A stretch of DNA of 64,000 nt from Nocardioides sp. BP30 (GCF_029873215.1 NZ_CP123620.1:1860001-1924000); one strand, 5' to 3'; counted from the stretch's first letter, positions 52,531 to 60,373 are shown. The notes: generated by a model not told the origin, from the letters alone. A program made the numbers and translations.

Positions 52531-52880
52531 CCGACCCTCAGATCCGGATCGCGGCGGAGTGGCAGTGCTGGCCGACATGGACCACGGATCTGGCAGGAAC
52601 CCTCGACAACCCGGATCCGCACGACCTCGTCGATTCGGCGCTTGCCGATGAGCTGGTTGCGTGGGCCGACGAGTTCGATGCGATCTTCGATCCCCAAGAT
52701 CCGGGTCAAGCATCGTTCGGCTCGGAGGAGGCGGAGCACGACTTCGCGGCTCGAGGTCGAGCGCTGAGCCAGCAAGTGGCGGATCAGCTCGGAAGGGAAG
52801 TCACCTATCGATACCGAGGCGACGTGGTCCTTTCGCCGGGCGGGCGCCCGGCCGATCCCGGCCGTTCAGCCAAGGGATGA
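52527..52880 (+). CDS. Candidate immunity protein for the 51.2 kb toxin
   Basis: This 117-residue protein overlaps the toxin stop codon by a GTGA. It is acidic in its first two thirds (DNPDPHDLVDSALADELVAW, FDAIFDPQDPGQASFGSEEA), which is common in proteins that cap RNase toxins, and ends in a strand-rich part and a Gly/Pro-rich tail. I do not recognise a named immunity family. Position, size and charge support the call, not homology. Confidence 0.55.
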   Translation: MTDPQIRIAAEWQCWPTWTTDLAGTLDNPDPHDLVDSALADELVAWADEFDAIFDPQDPGQASFGSEEAEHDFAARGRALSQQVADQLGREVTYRYRGDVVLSPGGRPADPGRSAKG

Positions 52881-52929
52881 GCACGCGCTGGGCGGCCAGC
52901 AGTCCCTACGCACGAGGTGCAGGCCGCGA

Positions 52930-53343
52930 TGGGTGACACCGGGCTGTCGTTGCTCGCGGCGCTCGGGGTGCTCAGCGGGCTGACGCAGCGGCGGTGCGGG
53001 CGGTTGGAAGTATCCGCCGGAGGATGGCTTCCAGATCGGCCCTGATGGTGCACCGATGCTGGAGCCCAACACGCTGAGCCCCGGTGACACGATCGACCGG
53101 TTCGGCGAGCCGCGCGGAAGATACGCTTCACCCGATGCGACGCCGTACGACGAGCGTGCCATCCCGCCGGACAGCGCGGGCCAGCCCTACCACCAGTACC
53201 GTGTGGAGAAACCGTTGCCCCCCGACGTCACCCAAGGCGAGATCGCGCCGTGGTTCGAGCAGCCCGGCGGTGGCGTCCAGTACAAGTTCGACAAACCGGT
53301 CCAGTGGTACGTCGACCACGGATCCCTGAAGGTGGTCAGATGA
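52930..53343 (+). pseudogene. Truncated, frameshifted TNT toxin cassette (NAD glycohydrolase domain)
   Basis: The intact 3' part, from the ATG at 53056, encodes 95 residues of a TNT domain (tuberculosis necrotizing toxin, an NAD+ glycohydrolase). It has DRFG (Arg15), GRYAS (Tyr23), DERAIPP, PYHQY (His46), PWFEQP and GGGVQ (Gln75), and therefore keeps the residues important in CpnT. Upstream in the same frame the typical WKYPPEDGF start of the domain is visible at 53005-53031, but a stop at 52981 breaks it, and the likely preceding part lies in another frame (52930 onward). There is no targeting domain, so it is a displaced cassette. It still overlaps the next gene by ATGA. Confidence 0.65.
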
Positions 53344-53708
53344 GCGAGCTTTCAGCGATCCGGACGGTCGAGGACCTCAAGGATGCGCTCGCCCGGTCTC
53401 ATCGCCCTCCTGAGAACGTCGGGCGATTCGGTGACCCGGGCCTTTCCCACGCCGAAGGATCCAGCGCCGTGCGGACGCTCCCGGACGGCCGCGCGGAGAT
53501 CGTGACCTTCGGCCGTGGGGACAACGACGACTACGTCGAGGCGTTCGCCAGCGAGCTGGCGGCGGTGCAGGAGCTGGCACGCGTCCTGCTCTCGCCGGCG
53601 CCACCCGCGCGCACCGCCGGTGAGGATCGCCGGGACGGCCAGCGGATGCAGCACGTCGCGCAGGACGTCCTGGCTCGGTTGCGCAGCCGGCACGGAGGAT
53701 CGCAGTGA
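53340..53708 (+). CDS. Candidate immunity protein for the TNT cassette
   Basis: This 122-residue protein overlaps the TNT fragment stop by ATGA and itself overlaps the next gene by GTGA. It begins SELSAIRTVEDLKDALARSH and has an acidic centre (FGRGDNDDYVEAFASELAAV) and a basic tail (DVLARLRSRHGG). It resembles no family I recognise. Its place directly after a TNT domain suggests an antitoxin like the IFT protein of CpnT in function, but no homology to IFT is visible to me. Confidence 0.5.
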   Translation: MSELSAIRTVEDLKDALARSHRPPENVGRFGDPGLSHAEGSSAVRTLPDGRAEIVTFGRGDNDDYVEAFASELAAVQELARVLLSPAPPARTAGEDRRDGQRMQHVAQDVLARLRSRHGGSQ

Positions 53709-54337
53709 CCGCGCGCCAGCAGGAGGAGTTCGGCAAGCGGCTCCGGGCGGGCGGCGTTCCCGGAACGTCCGCGATTCTGACGCGCCCTCCGACCCCGGGC
53801 ACGCCGCCGCCGCCCGAGGGCGTCTGGGTCGTGGTCCCCTACGGGGACGCCTTCGTGGTCGGCGCGGTGGCTCGTGGACGGTTCGCCCCCTACGGCAGCG
53901 CAGCAGACCTCGACGCCGCCGCGGCGATCGTCACCAGACTCGTCCTGACGCGGCCGCGGACCGTGCCTTCGGCGGAGGTCGAGGCGCTGGAGCGCCGCGG
54001 CGAGGTCGCCGCCGCGGCGATCAAGCAGCGCACGCGGGCCCGTGAAGGGGCGGCCGGTCCGGCGGCTGGCGCCGCCGGTGAGGCCCTCGACACCTTCGGC
54101 GCCGCGACGACCCACCATCTCTACGCCTTGGGCACGCCGTTCGCCGAGCGTTCGCAGCCACCGACCGACGTGGATGCTCCCTACCATCGCTATCTGGTGC
54201 TCTCGCAGCTCCCCGAGGCGCAGGAGGGAGTCGCCGCCCCATGGTTCGCCCAGCCGGGTGGCGGCGCGATGGTCGTGTTGGGCCGACCGATCCGTTGGTA
54301 CCTCGACCAGGGACACCTGGTCGAGGTCGTCGACTGA
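53705..54337 (+). CDS. TNT-like domain protein with altered active site
   Basis: This 210-residue protein has an N-terminal region of about 120 residues (GVWVVVPYGDAFVVGAVARG, then a helical Ala-rich linker) and a C-terminal TNT-like domain: LDTFG, ALGTPFAERSQPP, APYHRYLVL, APWFAQPGGGAM and IRWYLDQGHLVEV. Compared with the TNT fragment 0.6 kb upstream, Arg of DRFG is Thr and Gln of GGGxQ is Met, so NAD+ hydrolysis is doubtful. It may be a decayed toxin, a different hydrolase, or a TNT-shaped decoy. It is the last gene of the coupled island. Confidence 0.6.
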   Translation: MTARQQEEFGKRLRAGGVPGTSAILTRPPTPGTPPPPEGVWVVVPYGDAFVVGAVARGRFAPYGSAADLDAAAAIVTRLVLTRPRTVPSAEVEALERRGEVAAAAIKQRTRAREGAAGPAAGAAGEALDTFGAATTHHLYALGTPFAERSQPPTDVDAPYHRYLVLSQLPEAQEGVAAPWFAQPGGGAMVVLGRPIRWYLDQGHLVEVVD

Positions 54338-54378
54338 GGTCGCAACGAGCCACTGTCAGTCGGCTCCACGGGGGAGTT

Positions 54379-54445
54379 GGGGTAGTCCGGGGCGCAAATC
54401 AGGCCTGCGAGCCGGAAACCCCTGATTTCCGCCCCGGACTACCCC
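54379..54445. repeat. Long inverted repeat at the end of the toxin island
   Basis: Two 25-base arms (54379-54403 and 54421-54445) match at 24 positions and flank a 17-base loop. The outer arm begins GGGGTAGTCCGGGGCG. It lies between the convergent TNT-like gene and sepH. It may be a bidirectional terminator, but at 25 bp it is longer than others here and could mark a mobile-element end. Confidence 0.75.
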
Positions 54446-54469
54446 GACCGTCGCCTCGACCGCCCCGTC

Positions 54470-55522
54470 CTACTTGGAGGGCCCGCCGCCGAACATGATC
54501 TCGTCCCAGCTCGGGACCGACGCGCGGCCCTTGCGCTTCGTACGCCGCACCGGCGCCTCGGGTGCCTGCTCCGCAGTCACCTCGGCCTCGGGCTGCTCCG
54601 GCGCTGCCTCGGCGACAGGCTCGTCGGCCTCGCGGGTCGCCGGCTCGGGGGTCGCGGGAGCGTCGAACAGGTAGGCCTCGGCCGGCATGTCGATCAGCGG
54701 TGTCTCGATGGTCTGCTCGGTCGCACTGACCTGCTCGGCCTCGTCGACCTCCTCGACCTCCTCGACATGGGTCGTGGGCGCAGCCTCCGCCGTCGGCTCG
54801 GCCGGAGCCGGCTGCAGCCTCCTCAGCCGGGCCGCCTCGAGGTCGTCGCGGACCACCGTCGCCGGCTCCTCGGCGATCTGCTCGCCGACCAGCCAGCGGG
54901 CGTCGTCGTTGTCGAGGGAGACGTAGTTGCCGGGGATGTCGAAGGTGAGCTCGGCGGTGCCTGCGCGGAAGGGCAGGTCGTAGGAGCCGATCAGCTTCCA
55001 CCGCCCGTCGTGGCGGCGGTAGGAGTCCCACGCGACGGCGCTGGCGATCGCGTCCGGCTCCAGCTCGAAGCCACGCAGGTGGGTGGCGACAGCATCGCCG
55101 AGCGTGCGTACGGCGGAGGCCTCGCCGGGCCGGCGGCGTACGGACGCCTTCTGTGCCCGCTCGGCGGTGTGCTCGCGCTCGGCGAGCACCGGCGCCGCGA
55201 AGGGCATGATCTTCTCGACCGTGCTGCGCGCCGCTTCGGCGACCTGCTCCGGGCTCTCTCCCGCGCGGATCCGAGCCTGGATGTCGCGGGGGCGCAAGGC
55301 GCTTTCCATCGGGACCTCCGTTCGGCGGGACTGCTCCTGGGGTGCGGCGGGACGCAGCCTCGGGTCGAGCTCGAGGGTGAACTCGCGCCCCTGCTCGTCG
55401 ACCAGGATGGCGCGCCGCCCGTCGCGGGTGACCGAAGCCAGCGTGACAGCGACCGGACGCGTGTCAGCGTCCTGCTCCGGCTGGTGTGCCGGAGCCGTCA
55501 GGGGCAGTTCTTCGGCCGACAT
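54470..55522 (-). CDS. sepH: Septation protein SepH (DUF3071)
   Basis: This 350-residue actinobacterial cell-division protein stimulates FtsZ assembly in Streptomyces and mycobacteria. It has the N-terminal SepH domain (about 20-210) with a helix-turn-helix-like part (LRPRDIQARIRAGESPEQVAEA) and VAWDSYRRHDGRWKL, a long acidic Glu/Pro/Ala-rich linker (about 235-325) and the conserved C-terminal motif ASVPSWDEIMFG. I start it at the ATG at 55522; a TAGGCT element lies 10 nt upstream. Confidence 0.92.
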   Translation of the reverse strand: MSAEELPLTAPAHQPEQDADTRPVAVTLASVTRDGRRAILVDEQGREFTLELDPRLRPAAPQEQSRRTEVPMESALRPRDIQARIRAGESPEQVAEAARSTVEKIMPFAAPVLAEREHTAERAQKASVRRRPGEASAVRTLGDAVATHLRGFELEPDAIASAVAWDSYRRHDGRWKLIGSYDLPFRAGTAELTFDIPGNYVSLDNDDARWLVGEQIAEEPATVVRDDLEAARLRRLQPAPAEPTAEAAPTTHVEEVEEVDEAEQVSATEQTIETPLIDMPAEAYLFDAPATPEPATREADEPVAEAAPEQPEAEVTAEQAPEAPVRRTKRKGRASVPSWDEIMFGGGPSK

Positions 55523-55532
55523 GATGCCCGTC

Positions 55533-55538
55533 AGCCTA
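55533..55538 (-). promoter_or_regulatory. Candidate -10 element of sepH
   Basis: TAGGCT on the minus strand ends 10 nt before the ATG, giving a leader of only about three bases. Confidence 0.4.
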
Positions 55539-55619
55539 CGGCACCGGCGACGGCGATCCGACGTGGCACACCGGCGTGCCTGCGCCTTTCTCCTCACGCC
55601 GTGCTGGAACCATGTCGCC

Positions 55620-56255
55620 GTGGCAACCGAGCACTCCACCACCCTCGTCGTCCTCGATCTGCTGGGCATCTTCGTCTTCGGTATCTCCGGCGCTCTGGTG
55701 GCGGTGCGCAAGGAGCTCGACGTCTTCGGCGTGACGGTCCTGGCCGCGTGCACCGGGCTGGGTGGCGGCTTCATCCGCGACGTGCTCATCGGCGCCACGC
55801 CGCCCGCCGCGCTGAACGACTGGCGCTACCTGCTGGCACCGGTCGCGGCCGGCCTGCTGACGTTCTGGTTCCATCCCACGCTCGGCCGGATGGAGCGCTC
55901 GATGCTGGTCGTCGACGCCCTCGGGCTGGCCCTGTTCGCGCCGGCCGGTGCGCTGAAGGCGGTCGACTTCGGCCTCGGGTTCCTGCCGGCCACGCTGCTC
56001 GGCATGGTCACCGGCATCGGCGGCGGCATCCTGCGCGACGTCCTGGCCGGACGGGTGCCGCTGGTGCTCAAGCCGGGCATCCTCTACGCCATCCCGGCGC
56101 TGGCCGGCTCGGCGGTGGCGGTGCTCGGCCTGCGGCTCGGGCTGCACGACGCCGCACCGACGGCGGTGGGCGCGCTCGTGGTGGCGGTGTGGCGGATCCT
56201 GGCGATCTGGCGCAACTGGCAGGCGCCGATGCCGCAGGGGCCGGCCTCGGTCTAG
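55620..56255 (+). CDS. TRIC cation channel family protein (YadS-like)
   Basis: This 211-residue membrane protein has seven hydrophobic segments in two inverted repeats, each with a Gly-rich motif followed by IRDVL: GLGGGFIRDVLIG and GIGGGILRDVLAG. These are the hallmarks of the prokaryotic TRIC (UPF0126) trimeric cation channels. It also shows FGISGALVAVRKELDVFGV near the start. The GTG at 55620 is the only sensible start. It is divergent from sepH. Physiological role unknown. Confidence 0.88.
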   Translation: MATEHSTTLVVLDLLGIFVFGISGALVAVRKELDVFGVTVLAACTGLGGGFIRDVLIGATPPAALNDWRYLLAPVAAGLLTFWFHPTLGRMERSMLVVDALGLALFAPAGALKAVDFGLGFLPATLLGMVTGIGGGILRDVLAGRVPLVLKPGILYAIPALAGSAVAVLGLRLGLHDAAPTAVGALVVAVWRILAIWRNWQAPMPQGPASV

Positions 56256-56276
56256 CGCCGCCGGCCCGCGGCGGGC

Positions 56277-56448
56277 TACCCCCGCGGGCGGTGCTGGCGG
56301 TTGCCGTCGTCCACCCGCATCAGGATCCCCGAGATCAGGTTGCCGAACAGCGGCGTGCACACCGCGAGGCCGGTGTGGCGATAGCGCTCGATCCCTTGTG
56401 GATGTCGATCGTCGTCAGGCCGAGGCTGGCGAGGAGGATGCCCATCAC
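56277..56448 (-). pseudogene. Possible frameshifted remnant of a small membrane protein gene
   Basis: On the minus strand an ATG at 56445 opens a frame (MGILLASLGLTTIDIHKG) that, after a one-base shift near AAGGGATC, continues as IERYRHTGLAVCTPLFGNL and ends at a TAG at 56277-56279. Both parts look protein-like and hydrophobic. A single missing base would join them. It may be a broken gene, a sequencing indel or chance. The 56256-56557 gap holds nothing else I can support. Confidence 0.25.
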
Positions 56449-56557
56449 GCCCGGTCGATGATCGCGGCGGCCCGGTACGGCCCGGTGCGGCCCGCTCGTG
56501 ACGGAGCCGTCGCCGGGGGTGCGGACCGGTGGGCCGGATCGTGGAGACCGCCCCGTC

Positions 56558-57859
56558 TCAGTCGCCCAGCACCCGCCGCAGGTAGTCGTTGGCGAAGACC
56601 CGGTCCGGGTCCAGCCGGTCGCGCAGGGCGAGGAAGTCCGCGAAGCGCGGGTAGAGCGGGGCGAGGTCGTCGGCGCCGCGGGTGTGCACCTTGCCCCAAT
56701 GCGGCCGGCCGCCCGCCGCCTTGAGGATCGGCTCGACGAGCGCGAAGTACGCGCGGTGCTCGGCGGCCTTGTGGGTGTGGAAGGCCAGGTAGAACGAGTC
56801 GCGCCCGTAGGCGGTCGACAGCGGTACGTCGTCGGCGGGTGCGACCCGGAGCTCCACCGGGAACGAGATCCGCTCCCGGGAGGCGTCGATGACGCGCCGA
56901 CACTCGGCCAGCACCTCGAGCCCGTCGGCGCGTGGAACGGCGTACTCCATCTCGCGGAAGACGACGCGACGCTCGGTGGTGAAGACCCGGTGCGCGATGT
57001 CGGAGTAGGTGCGGGCCGAGAGCAGGGAGGCGTTGATCCGGTTCATCCGCGGGATCAGGCCGGGGGCGAGGTTGGCGGCCGCCGTCACCGCCCCGAACGC
57101 GGTGTTCTGCAGGAAGTCGTCCTCGAACCAGGCCCTGGCGCGGGGGAGCGGCTCGATCTCGGCCAGCGAGGCCAGCCGGCTGTTGCGCTTGGTGAGCAGC
57201 CGGTCGGTGTGCGGGAACCAGTAGGCGTCGACGTGGTGGGCGCTCGCGGTCATGTCCTCGAACGAGGCGCGGAACTGCGTCCACGACATCGGCTGCTCGC
57301 GGGCCTCCAGCGCGAACAGCGGCTCGACCCGGAACGTCACGTCGACGAGGACGCCGAGGGCGCCGAGACCGACCCGCGCCAGGTCGAAGACCTCGGCGTT
57401 CTCCTCCGCGCTGCACCGCAGCACCTCGCCGGTGCCGCTGACCAGCGTGAACCCGGCCATCTGGGCCGCCAGGCCGGCAGCGTGGCCCCCGGTGCCGTGC
57501 GTCCCGGTCGAGACGGCGCCGGCGAGCGTCTGCTCGGCGATGTCGCCCATGTTGTGCAGCGAGAGGCCCAGGTGCTCCAGGGCCGCGTTGAATGCCTTGA
57601 GCTGCATCCCGGCGCGAGCGGTGACCGTCAGCGCGTCCCGGTCGACGGCCAGGATGCCGCTCATCCCGCCGGGCAGCAGGTGCACCCCGCGGCCCGGAGA
57701 GGCGATGGCGGTGAAGCTGTGCCCGGTGCCGGCTGCCTTCACCGTCCGACCGCCGGTGCGAGCCGCGACGACCTCGGCCACCACCTCCTCGACAGTCGTA
57801 GGCGTGACCACGCGGGACGGCGCGGCGTGCTCGAGTCCTGACCAGTTGCTCCAGCCCAT
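56558..57859 (-). CDS. FAD-binding oxidoreductase, D-arabinono-1,4-lactone oxidase family
   Basis: This 433-residue flavoprotein has a PCMH-type FAD domain (RVVTPTTVEEVVAEVVAAR, KAAGTGHSFTAIA and GTHGTGGHAAGLAAQM) and the C-terminal ALO domain (PHWGKVHTRGADDLAPLYPR and DRVFANDYLRRVLG, where HWGK is characteristic). Where the FAD-linking His of sugar-lactone oxidases occurs, GTGHSF is present. Relatives oxidise sugar lactones or alditols. The ATG at 57859 has TAGCCT 7 nt upstream. It is divergent from the ferrochelatase gene across 38 bp. Confidence 0.88.
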   Translation of the reverse strand: MGWSNWSGLEHAAPSRVVTPTTVEEVVAEVVAARTGGRTVKAAGTGHSFTAIASPGRGVHLLPGGMSGILAVDRDALTVTARAGMQLKAFNAALEHLGLSLHNMGDIAEQTLAGAVSTGTHGTGGHAAGLAAQMAGFTLVSGTGEVLRCSAEENAEVFDLARVGLGALGVLVDVTFRVEPLFALEAREQPMSWTQFRASFEDMTASAHHVDAYWFPHTDRLLTKRNSRLASLAEIEPLPRARAWFEDDFLQNTAFGAVTAAANLAPGLIPRMNRINASLLSARTYSDIAHRVFTTERRVVFREMEYAVPRADGLEVLAECRRVIDASRERISFPVELRVAPADDVPLSTAYGRDSFYLAFHTHKAAEHRAYFALVEPILKAAGGRPHWGKVHTRGADDLAPLYPRFADFLALRDRLDPDRVFANDYLRRVLGD

Positions 57860-57866
57860 GTGCGGC

Positions 57867-57872
57867 AGGCTA
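57867..57872 (-). promoter_or_regulatory. -10 element of a leaderless FAD-oxidoreductase promoter
   Basis: TAGCCT on the minus strand ends 7 nt before the ATG at 57859. Confidence 0.5.
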
Positions 57873-57884
57873 GCGGTTGGCAAA

Positions 57885-57890
57885 TACGAT
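57885..57890 (+). promoter_or_regulatory. -10 element of a leaderless cpfC promoter
   Basis: TACGAT ends 7 nt before the ATG at 57898, inside the same 38-bp gap as the divergent promoter. Confidence 0.5.
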
Positions 57891-57897
57891 GGGCGGC

Positions 57898-58995
57898 ATG
57901 GACGTCTCGCCGTACGACGCGCTGCTCTTCCTCTCCTTCGGTGGACCCGAGAAACCGGAGGACGTGGTGCCCTTCCTGGAGAACGTCACCCGCGGCCGGG
58001 GCATCCCACGCGAGCGGCTCGAGGAGGTCGGCCAGCACTACTACCTCTTCGGCGGCCGCTCGCCGATCAACGACCAGAACCGAGGCTTCCTCGACGCGCT
58101 GCGCGCCGATCTCGCCGAGCACGGGCTCGACCTCCCGGTCTACTGGGGCAACCGCAACTGGGACCCCTATCTGACCGACACGATGGCGCGGATGAAGGCG
58201 GACGGCATCCGGCGGGCGGCTGTCTTCACCACCAGCGCCTACTCGTCCTACTCCTCGTGCCGGCAGTACCGGGAGAACCTGTTCGAGGCCTGGGACGGCG
58301 TCGGGCGCGGCGTCGAGCTGGACAAGCTGCGGCACTACTTCAACCACCCCGGCTTCACCGAGCCGGTCGTCGACGGTGTCCTCGAGGCGCTGCAGCAGCT
58401 TCCCGAACCGGTGCGCGACAGCGCCCGGATCGTCTTCGTCACCCACTCGATCCCGACGGCGATGAACGACGCGTCCGGTCCGCCGGCCCAGGGCGGAGGG
58501 GCGTACGTCGCCCAGCACCTCGACGTGGCGCAGGTCGTCATCGACCGGGTCCATGCGGAGACCGGCGTGGCCCACGAGCACGAGCTCGCCTTCTGCTCGC
58601 GCTCCGGTGCCCCGCACATCCCGTGGCTCGAGCCCGACATCAACGACCGGCTCGAGGAGCTCGTCGCCGAGGGCGTGCCCGCCGTCGTGATGTGCCCGGT
58701 CGGCTTCGTCTCCGACCACATGGAGGTGGTCTACGACCTCGACACCGAGGCGCTGGCCACCTGCGAGCGGCTCGGCCTGCCCGCGGCGCGCAGCGCAACC
58801 GCCGGGAACGACCCGCGCTTCGTCGCCGCGGTGCGTGACCTGCTCCTCGAGCGGGCGGCGGTGGAGCGCGGCGAGGCTGTCGCCCGCACGGCGGTCGGCG
58901 AGATCGGGGCGCTGTGGGACCGCTGCCCGGTGGGGTGCTGCGCCAATCTCCGTGCGGAGAAGCCGGCCCTGACCGGGGTCGGAGACCCGGCGTGA
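57898..58995 (+). CDS. cpfC: Ferrochelatase (coproporphyrin III ferrochelatase type)
   Basis: This 365-residue enzyme inserts iron into coproporphyrin III in the actinobacterial heme pathway. It has [15 protein letters not shown] at the start, the metal/porphyrin region [19 protein letters not shown], the catalytic His in [13 protein letters not shown], and [17 protein letters not shown] with the Glu partner. The C-terminus [15 protein letters not shown] and Cys in SSCRQY fit the [2Fe-2S] cluster ligands known for actinobacterial ferrochelatases. Its stop overlaps the next gene by GTGA. Confidence 0.93.
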   Translation: MDVSPYDALLFLSFGGPEKPEDVVPFLENVTRGRGIPRERLEEVGQHYYLFGGRSPINDQNRGFLDALRADLAEHGLDLPVYWGNRNWDPYLTDTMARMKADGIRRAAVFTTSAYSSYSSCRQYRENLFEAWDGVGRGVELDKLRHYFNHPGFTEPVVDGVLEALQQLPEPVRDSARIVFVTHSIPTAMNDASGPPAQGGGAYVAQHLDVAQVVIDRVHAETGVAHEHELAFCSRSGAPHIPWLEPDINDRLEELVAEGVPAVVMCPVGFVSDHMEVVYDLDTEALATCERLGLPAARSATAGNDPRFVAAVRDLLLERAAVERGEAVARTAVGEIGALWDRCPVGCCANLRAEKPALTGVGDPA

Positions 58996-59852
58996 GCACG
59001 CCTTCGGCCTCTCCTTCGGCCACCGAGCTGCTCGCGCTCGCCCAGGAGGCCGCCCGCGCGGCGGCCGATCTGGTCCGCGAGCGCGCCGCGCGCACGGTCG
59101 AGGTGGCAGCGACCAAGTCCACCGACACCGACGTCGTCACCGAGGCCGATCGCGCCAGCGAGGACCTGATCCGCCGGATCGTGGCCGCGAAGCGACCCGA
59201 CGACGCATTCCTGGGCGAGGAGGGCGGCCAGAGTGACGGCCAGAGTGACGGCCAGAGTGAGGGCCAGACCGAGGGCCGCTCGGGCGTGCGCTGGATCGTC
59301 GACCCCATCGACGGCACGGTGAACTTCCTCTACGGCATCGCGCGCTACGCCGTCTCGGTGGCGGCCGAACGCGACGGCGAGGTCGTCGCCGGGGTGGTCA
59401 TCGACGTGCCGCACGGGATCGAGTTCACCGGCTACCGCGCCGCGGACGGCGCGATCGTCTCACGCCGCGAAGGCAAGCAGATCCAGGTCGCCGCGCCGGC
59501 TCCGCTCGGCAAGCGCCTGGTCGCCACCGGGTTCGGGTACGACGCGGCCCTGCGCCGCCTCCAGGCGCAGTGCCTGGTGAGGCTGCTGCCGCAGGTGCGC
59601 GACATCCGGCGCGCCGGCTCCTGCGCCCTCGACGTCTGCGACGTGGCGCAGGGCACCTTCGACGGCTACCTGGAGGAGGGCGTCCATGTGTGGGATCATG
59701 CTGCTGCGGGTCTCATCGCGCAGGGTGCCGGTGCCCGGGTCGAGGTGGCCACCGGACTGGGTGGGGGGCGACTGCTGCTGGTCGCCCCCGAGCACGGGTT
59801 CGACGAGCTGCGCACCGCCGCCCTGGGGGCGGGCTACTTCGCCGAGGCGTGA
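58992..59852 (+). CDS. Inositol monophosphatase family protein (SuhB-like)
   Basis: This 286-residue Mg2+-dependent phosphatase has the IMPase motifs: [22 protein letters not shown] (catalytic Glu), [15 protein letters not shown] and the final [20 protein letters not shown] short repeated stretch Gly-Gln-Ser-Asp/Glu (about residues 79-94) is inserted right after GEEGG, due to a 12-bp tandem repeat. The GTG at 58992 overlaps the cpfC stop, so it is coupled to heme synthesis, an arrangement I recall from other actinobacteria. The substrate could be inositol phosphate, histidinol phosphate or others. Confidence 0.88.
   Translation: MSTPSASPSATELLALAQEAARAAADLVRERAARTVEVAATKSTDTDVVTEADRASEDLIRRIVAAKRPDDAFLGEEGGQSDGQSDGQSEGQTEGRSGVRWIVDPIDGTVNFLYGIARYAVSVAAERDGEVVAGVVIDVPHGIEFTGYRAADGAIVSRREGKQIQVAAPAPLGKRLVATGFGYDAALRRLQAQCLVRLLPQVRDIRRAGSCALDVCDVAQGTFDGYLEEGVHVWDHAAAGLIAQGAGARVEVATGLGGGRLLLVAPEHGFDELRTAALGAGYFAEA
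59226..59273 (+). repeat. 12-bp tandem repeat inside the SuhB-like gene
   Basis: Four units of GGCCAGAGTGAC (the last two with changes) lie in frame and add Gly-Gln-Ser-Asp-type repeats next to the catalytic Glu loop. Confidence 0.85.
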
Positions 59853-60037
59853 GAGCGGGTGAATCCTTTGCGATGAGCCGGGGAATAGGCGTGCGTCACC
59901 AGATGTTCACGCGTCGATCCCGGTACCAGCGTGCACGGACCGGCACCGATAGGGCACAATCACGGCCCGACCGGGGGCCGATGGGGACAGCTGGTCGGGC
60001 AGACGATGCTCTGTAGGACCAAGAAGGGGAGTGACGC

Positions 60038-60328
60038 ATGGCGACGGACTACGACGCACCGCGGAAGAACGAGGAAGAGCAGTCCGAGGAGAGCATCGAA
60101 GAGCTCAAGGCGCGCCGTCACGACAAGAACTCCGGCAAGGTCGACGAGGACGAGGCGGAGGCCGCTGAGTCCTTCGAGCTCCCCGGCGCGGACCTGTCGC
60201 ACGAGGAGCTTGCCGTCGAGGTCAAGCCGAAGCAGGACGACGAGTTCACCTGCATGAGCTGCTTCCTGGTGCACCACCGCAGCCAGCTCGCAGACGCGAA
60301 GCGGATGATCTGCAAGGACTGTGCCTGA
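60038..60328 (+). CDS. DUF4193 family zinc-ribbon-like protein
   Basis: This 96-residue acidic protein has a disordered N-terminus (NEEEQSEESIEELKARRHD) and a C-terminal CMSCFLVHHRSQLA with ICKDCA, a four-Cys zinc ribbon. The family is small and conserved across actinobacteria beside suhB/dut genes; a link to RNA polymerase has been suggested by its resemblance to small transcription factors, but that is inference. A GGGGAG site precedes the ATG at 60038. The 185-bp gap upstream holds only a possible -10 (CACAAT near 59955). Confidence 0.88.
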   Translation: MATDYDAPRKNEEEQSEESIEELKARRHDKNSGKVDEDEAEAAESFELPGADLSHEELAVEVKPKQDDEFTCMSCFLVHHRSQLADAKRMICKDCA

Positions 60329-60341
60329 ACCACAGCGAATC

Positions 60342-60373
60342 ACGAAGGGCCCCACCTCGGTGGGGCCCTTCGT
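60342..60373. terminator. Bidirectional terminator between DUF4193 and DUF4235 genes
   Basis: A perfect 14-bp stem (ACGAAGGGCCCCAC and its complement) closes a CTCG loop between two convergent genes. Confidence 0.85.

Noticed and set aside
54379..54445. IS terminal inverted repeats
   Set aside because: The arms are only 17 bases apart with no transposase between them, so they cannot bound a classical IS; a hairpin or terminator is simpler.
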